This document shows, in pieces, positions 46,901 through 49,347 of a stretch of 49,347 nucleotides of DNA; position 1 is the stretch's first letter; each line of letters begins with the position of its first letter. Source of the DNA: Candidatus Woesearchaeota archaeon (lineage in GTDB: Archaea; Nanobdellota; Nanobdellia; Woesearchaeales; WJKL01); NCBI GenBank assembly GCA_014729675.1, contig WJJM01000062.1:1-49347 (forward strand), written 5' to 3'. The position numbers were made by a program, and so were the translations under genes. The notes under the pieces were generated by a model. The model saw only the letters and a list, made by a program, of their open reading frames with translations. It was not told the DNA's origin and did not search any database.

Positions 46901-47648
46901 TCTTGCTGCTGCAAATCCAAAATTCGGAAGATTTGATCCTTACGGAGTGTTGGCAAGCCAGATAGACCTCCCTCCTGCCCTGATAAACAGGTTTGATCTT
47001 ATATTCCCGATAAAGGACCTGCCGGATTCTGAGAAAGACTCAAAGATGGCTGCGCACATACTGGACCTGCACAGGGATCCAAATGTTGATGAGCCGGATG
47101 TGCCTACAGAACTGATGAAAAAATATGTTGCTTATGCAAGACAGAATGTCAAACCTATACTTACTAAAAGCGCTGAAGATGAAATAAGAACATATTATGT
47201 TAGCATGAGAAACTCAGGAGGAGGGGAAGAATCCTCTGTAAAGGCTATCCCTATCTCCGCAAGGCAGCTGGAAGCTTTGGTAAGGTTGTCTGAAGCAAGC
47301 GCAAAAACAAGGCTTTCAAACAAGATAACCAAGAAAGATGCAAGAAAAGCTATAGATCTTCTTCAGTATTGCCTGAGCCAGATAGGGGTTGATCCTGAAA
47401 CAGGAAAGATAGATATTGATCGTATAACTACTGGAGTTACAGCTTCAGAAAGAGGAAGGATACATACATTAAGGGAGATTATAGACGAGCTTGAGAACCA
47501 GATAGGAAAGACTATCCCTGTAGATGATGTTGTAAAAGAAGGGAGCAGCAAGGGCATAGAAGAAAGTGAGATAGAAGAGATGCTTGAAAAGCTAAAGAGA
47601 AGCGGAGATATATTCGAGCCTAAAAGAGGATTTATACAGAAGATTTGA
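43959..47648 (+). CDS. mcm: Replicative helicase MCM (intein-containing precursor)
   Basis: N-terminal zinc finger CPNCGN...CGCG, Walker A GDPGSGKSQLL, Walker B CAIDEMDKM, arginine-finger region PPALINRFDLIF, C-terminal wHTH. Confidence 0.97.
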   Translation: MEAADQIKRFGEFFDRHYKKDILERVRKGVEFVVIDFSELVKFDHELADLLLESPEELIKAAEVAMKEVFDELPGNFKIRFNNLPENQKVLIRDIRSKHIGEFLWIEGIVRQKSDVRPQVTYARFECPNCGNIIAIPQLDSSFKEPSQCGCGRKGKFRLLSKELVDAQGIVLEEIPEHLEGGEQPKRINVFLRDDLVSPISERRTNPGSRIRIIGFIKEVPIVLRTGAKSTRFDLMIEGNYVESVQEDFYDLVITPEEKEKIVEISKDPKVEVKLVKSIAPSIYGYEKVKEALLLQLMGGVHKERTDGVVTRGDMHILLIGDPGSGKSQLLKRIQKIAPKGRYVSGKGVSGAGLCVSPDSLVMTNPGGMHKIKDVVEEKLKDNEEEYIPGIWKNKDGSAKKKILTLDDSLKIKSKETGKFWRLKAPKSMVEMTTRQGKKICLTKNTKLFSIKEGKPIWKKSSLIKEGDYIATARNIGIDGKDVPLTVEQIKKCNPVVHGVKDNVSDLIKEAVRNKKINKREFAKQMGFNENQVYFNWVNKKARGNIRLNDLRKLLKAAGKDLCHVASSIKELSLYNGHNIKIPEFFNEELMYFSGLIAGDGDLSKNNQSVSIRISSRDKEIIKNFRNLAKKLFNVKCNISSKKSDKRPESWRFSSNIVFEILNSLGIHLSPKSNKIDMSNILLNMPKKLVASYLRGIFDTDGSVIKRKTRGANYVDLTTTSREFAKKIQLVLLRYGINSRLRNKKAQPNEKIKGKHKKYILEIKGKDSLTIFRNKIGFDLSRKKKKLDMVIKGISKDNTNIDVIPSVHKIIKKIRDKHGLKSKQMFGSKTSAYFLNKFEISRNNLKNINKRISKLVEKDEDSTMIDNLSGSDVFWDKIVKKKIITPKYEYVYDLTVEDSHNFLVNGFVVHNTASVVKDEFLKGWSLEAGALVLANDGFCAIDEMDKMTTEDRSAMHEALEQQTVSISKANIQATLLTRTTVLAAANPKFGRFDPYGVLASQIDLPPALINRFDLIFPIKDLPDSEKDSKMAAHILDLHRDPNVDEPDVPTELMKKYVAYARQNVKPILTKSAEDEIRTYYVSMRNSGGGEESSVKAIPISARQLEALVRLSEASAKTRLSNKITKKDARKAIDLLQYCLSQIGVDPETGKIDIDRITTGVTASERGRIHTLREIIDELENQIGKTIPVDDVVKEGSSKGIEESEIEEMLEKLKRSGDIFEPKRGFIQKI
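45021..46691 (+). other. Intein (557 aa) with LAGLIDADG-type homing endonuclease, inserted in MCM between GVSGAGL and TASVVKDE
   Basis: N-terminal splice block CVSPDSLVMT; endonuclease motifs LIAGDGD (about 45745-45765) and RGIFDTDGS (46041-46067); C-terminal VYDLTVEDSHNFLVNGFVVHN followed by T. Removal leaves continuous MCM sequence. Confidence 0.95.
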
Positions 47649-47657
47649 GGAGTTATT

Positions 47658-48311
47658 ATGGAAAATACAAACAAAAAAAGGCAGGTTGCAATAAAGGTCT
47701 GGATAAAGAGCATCATAGAAGGCAAATATGTAAAAGAAGAAGGATGGAATCCCAACCATGTAGATATCGGGGGGAAGAGGATAAGCAGGGTTAATCTCAT
47801 GGGAGTTGTAACTGACATTGAACCTGATGTAGATTATAATTCTTTTGTCATCGAAGACAGCAGCGGAAGGATATCTGTCAGAGATTTTGAAGGGAAAAAG
47901 ATTGAAAACATAGGGATAGGGGATGCTGTAATGATAATAGGAAGGCCAAAAGAATATGGAGATGAGAGATACGTGCTTCTGGAAATATTAAAGAAGATTG
48001 AAAACAAAGGGTGGATAGAATACAGGAAGCTTGAACTGGAAAATCAAAAACAGGATGGTGAAGAAGAAAGTGAAAAAGAAATTTCAGAAAAAGCTGATCA
48101 AGCTCAGGAAGTTACAGTAGAAGAAGTGAAAGGAGAAGAAAAAAACGAATCATACAATATTATAGATAAGATAAATGAACTTGATAAGGGGGATGGTGTT
48201 GATATCGAAGAACTCGTGGAAAAAAGCGGGAAGAGTGAAGAGGTTATCAACAGGCTTTTGAGTGAAGGAGAGATATTTGAGGTCAAGCCGGGAAGAGTCA
48301 AGGTTCTTTAG
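47658..48311 (+). CDS. OB-fold nucleic-acid-binding protein with C-terminal wHTH (RPA2-like), operonic with mcm
   Basis: SRVNLMGVVTDIEPDVDYNSFVIEDSSGRISVRDFEGKKIENIGIGDAVMIIGRPKEYGDERYVLLEILKKI, acidic linker, C-terminal DGVDIEELVEKSGKSEEVINRLLSEGEIFEVKPGRVKVL. Confidence 0.85.
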   Translation: MENTNKKRQVAIKVWIKSIIEGKYVKEEGWNPNHVDIGGKRISRVNLMGVVTDIEPDVDYNSFVIEDSSGRISVRDFEGKKIENIGIGDAVMIIGRPKEYGDERYVLLEILKKIENKGWIEYRKLELENQKQDGEEESEKEISEKADQAQEVTVEEVKGEEKNESYNIIDKINELDKGDGVDIEELVEKSGKSEEVINRLLSEGEIFEVKPGRVKVL

Positions 48312-49156
48312 AAAAGAAGAGGGGTTATATATACTTCTATCAATGCAGCCATTATAAGAAACAGAACAGCTATTAGTATGAGGTCTGATGTGTCCAGTAT
48401 AACTTTTTCAAAGTTTCTTGTGCCAAATTTTTCTTTTATCACTGCTGCCGAGATTATGCCTCCTGCAAGACCTCCTATAAAGTAACCCATCATCTCAAAT
48501 ATGCCATGGGTAAGATATCTAAGCAGGCCAAGAGATATTATCTGAAAATACGCAGCAAACCTTGAAAAACCAAACAAAGAAGCTTTTTCTGCCAGTCTTG
48601 TCCTTATAAAATTGCCTATTGCTGTGGATATTACAGAGGCGTTCCAGCTAAGTATGAATATCCCTCCTGCTCCGTAAAGAAAGGCAAAAAGTATGCAGAA
48701 TATAAGCACTTTGAGGTTGTTCAGGAATATCAGAGTGAGGGTCTGTACATTATAAAAATCTCCTGTTATCTTCATGTTTATGGACTGGATAGTCAGTGTC
48801 TGGGCCTTGAAAAGGTTCTGAACCAAAGAGGCAGGGAGTAACAGATACCAAAGTGAATAAGAGAATACGAACCCCAAGAAAAGAAAAGTCATATAAGATA
48901 TTATCCTGCTGTGTGACCTTAAGATACCTGCTTCGCTTTCTATGTGTGTCTCTTTCTCTTCTTCTGCCTTAAATGTAGATACAAGAAGAGGGACACATGC
49001 CAAAGATGTAAGGAATACTGAGATTATACTGGAATACTCTCTGAATATCCAGTTTCCAAGAAAGATGGCTATGGATGAATATAAAGCACCTATGAAAAAC
49101 AGCTTCCATGGAGTGTTCACTGCTCTTATCGGAGAAGATAATGATTCAAGCACCAT
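48308..49156 (-). CDS. Stage II sporulation protein M-like membrane protein (SpoIIM/DUF95)
   Basis: Multiple TMs; FLNNLKVLIFCILFAFLYGAGGIFILSWNASVISTAIG and LTHGIFEMMGYFIGGLAGGIISAA. Confidence 0.85.
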   Translation of the reverse strand: MVLESLSSPIRAVNTPWKLFFIGALYSSIAIFLGNWIFREYSSIISVFLTSLACVPLLVSTFKAEEEKETHIESEAGILRSHSRIISYMTFLFLGFVFSYSLWYLLLPASLVQNLFKAQTLTIQSINMKITGDFYNVQTLTLIFLNNLKVLIFCILFAFLYGAGGIFILSWNASVISTAIGNFIRTRLAEKASLFGFSRFAAYFQIISLGLLRYLTHGIFEMMGYFIGGLAGGIISAAVIKEKFGTRNFEKVILDTSDLILIAVLFLIMAALIEVYITPLLF

Positions 49157-49347
49157 AATAAAAAAAGTTTGCTTAATGATATAAATACTTTTTTATTTTA
49201 AAATATCTGTGTTATCCTTAAACTTTTTCCCTTCGGTTGTTTAAGTTCTTTCATCTTTATTAAACCTCTGCTTTCATTTTCCTTAAGAACGCCTGATATG
49301 GCGTTTCTAAGGTCTCAAACCTTAGACTCCTATGTGGCCTTTTCTCA

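Overview
This 49.3 kb window is archaeal chromosomal DNA, probably from a DPANN lineage such as Woesearchaeota or Pacearchaeota; that placement is inferred from gene content only. I recognise information-processing genes: RadA, RadB, an RPA-like protein, MCM with a 557-aa intein, an OB-fold MCM partner, TBP, RNase P p30, ribosomal protein S2 and MBF1. There is also a surface-glycan glycosyltransferase cluster, an ABC exporter, YjbQ, LigT/ThpR and a SpoIIM-like protein. The main candidate for a poorly described system is a minus-strand run of mostly overlapping genes at about 19.6-37.1 kb, extending to 42.2 kb. At least 15 consecutive proteins there start with a short basic stretch, then K/R-[AGS]-x, then a single hydrophobic helix, like class III (prepilin-like) signals. 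They are interleaved with a ~2131-aa modular secreted protein (carboxypeptidase-regulatory-like, FN3-like and TSP3-like calcium motifs, C-terminal TM, and a K/E-rich cytoplasmic tail with a repeated short motif) and a 1426-aa Cys-rich secreted protein. Two microproteins of this set (42 and 46 aa) are missing from or mis-started in the ORF track. Non-coding observations: a duplicated operator-like module (GTTAAYNWGTTAAY, four copies in two pairs, each pair with the same 39-bp internal offset); 53-bp tandem repeats whose hairpin shows a compensatory change; a dispersed structured element family (2-3 copies); a structured leader upstream of a small gene next to radA; and stacked TATA-like boxes upstream of tbp. 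All functional calls are read by eye from the sequence, and no database search was run.
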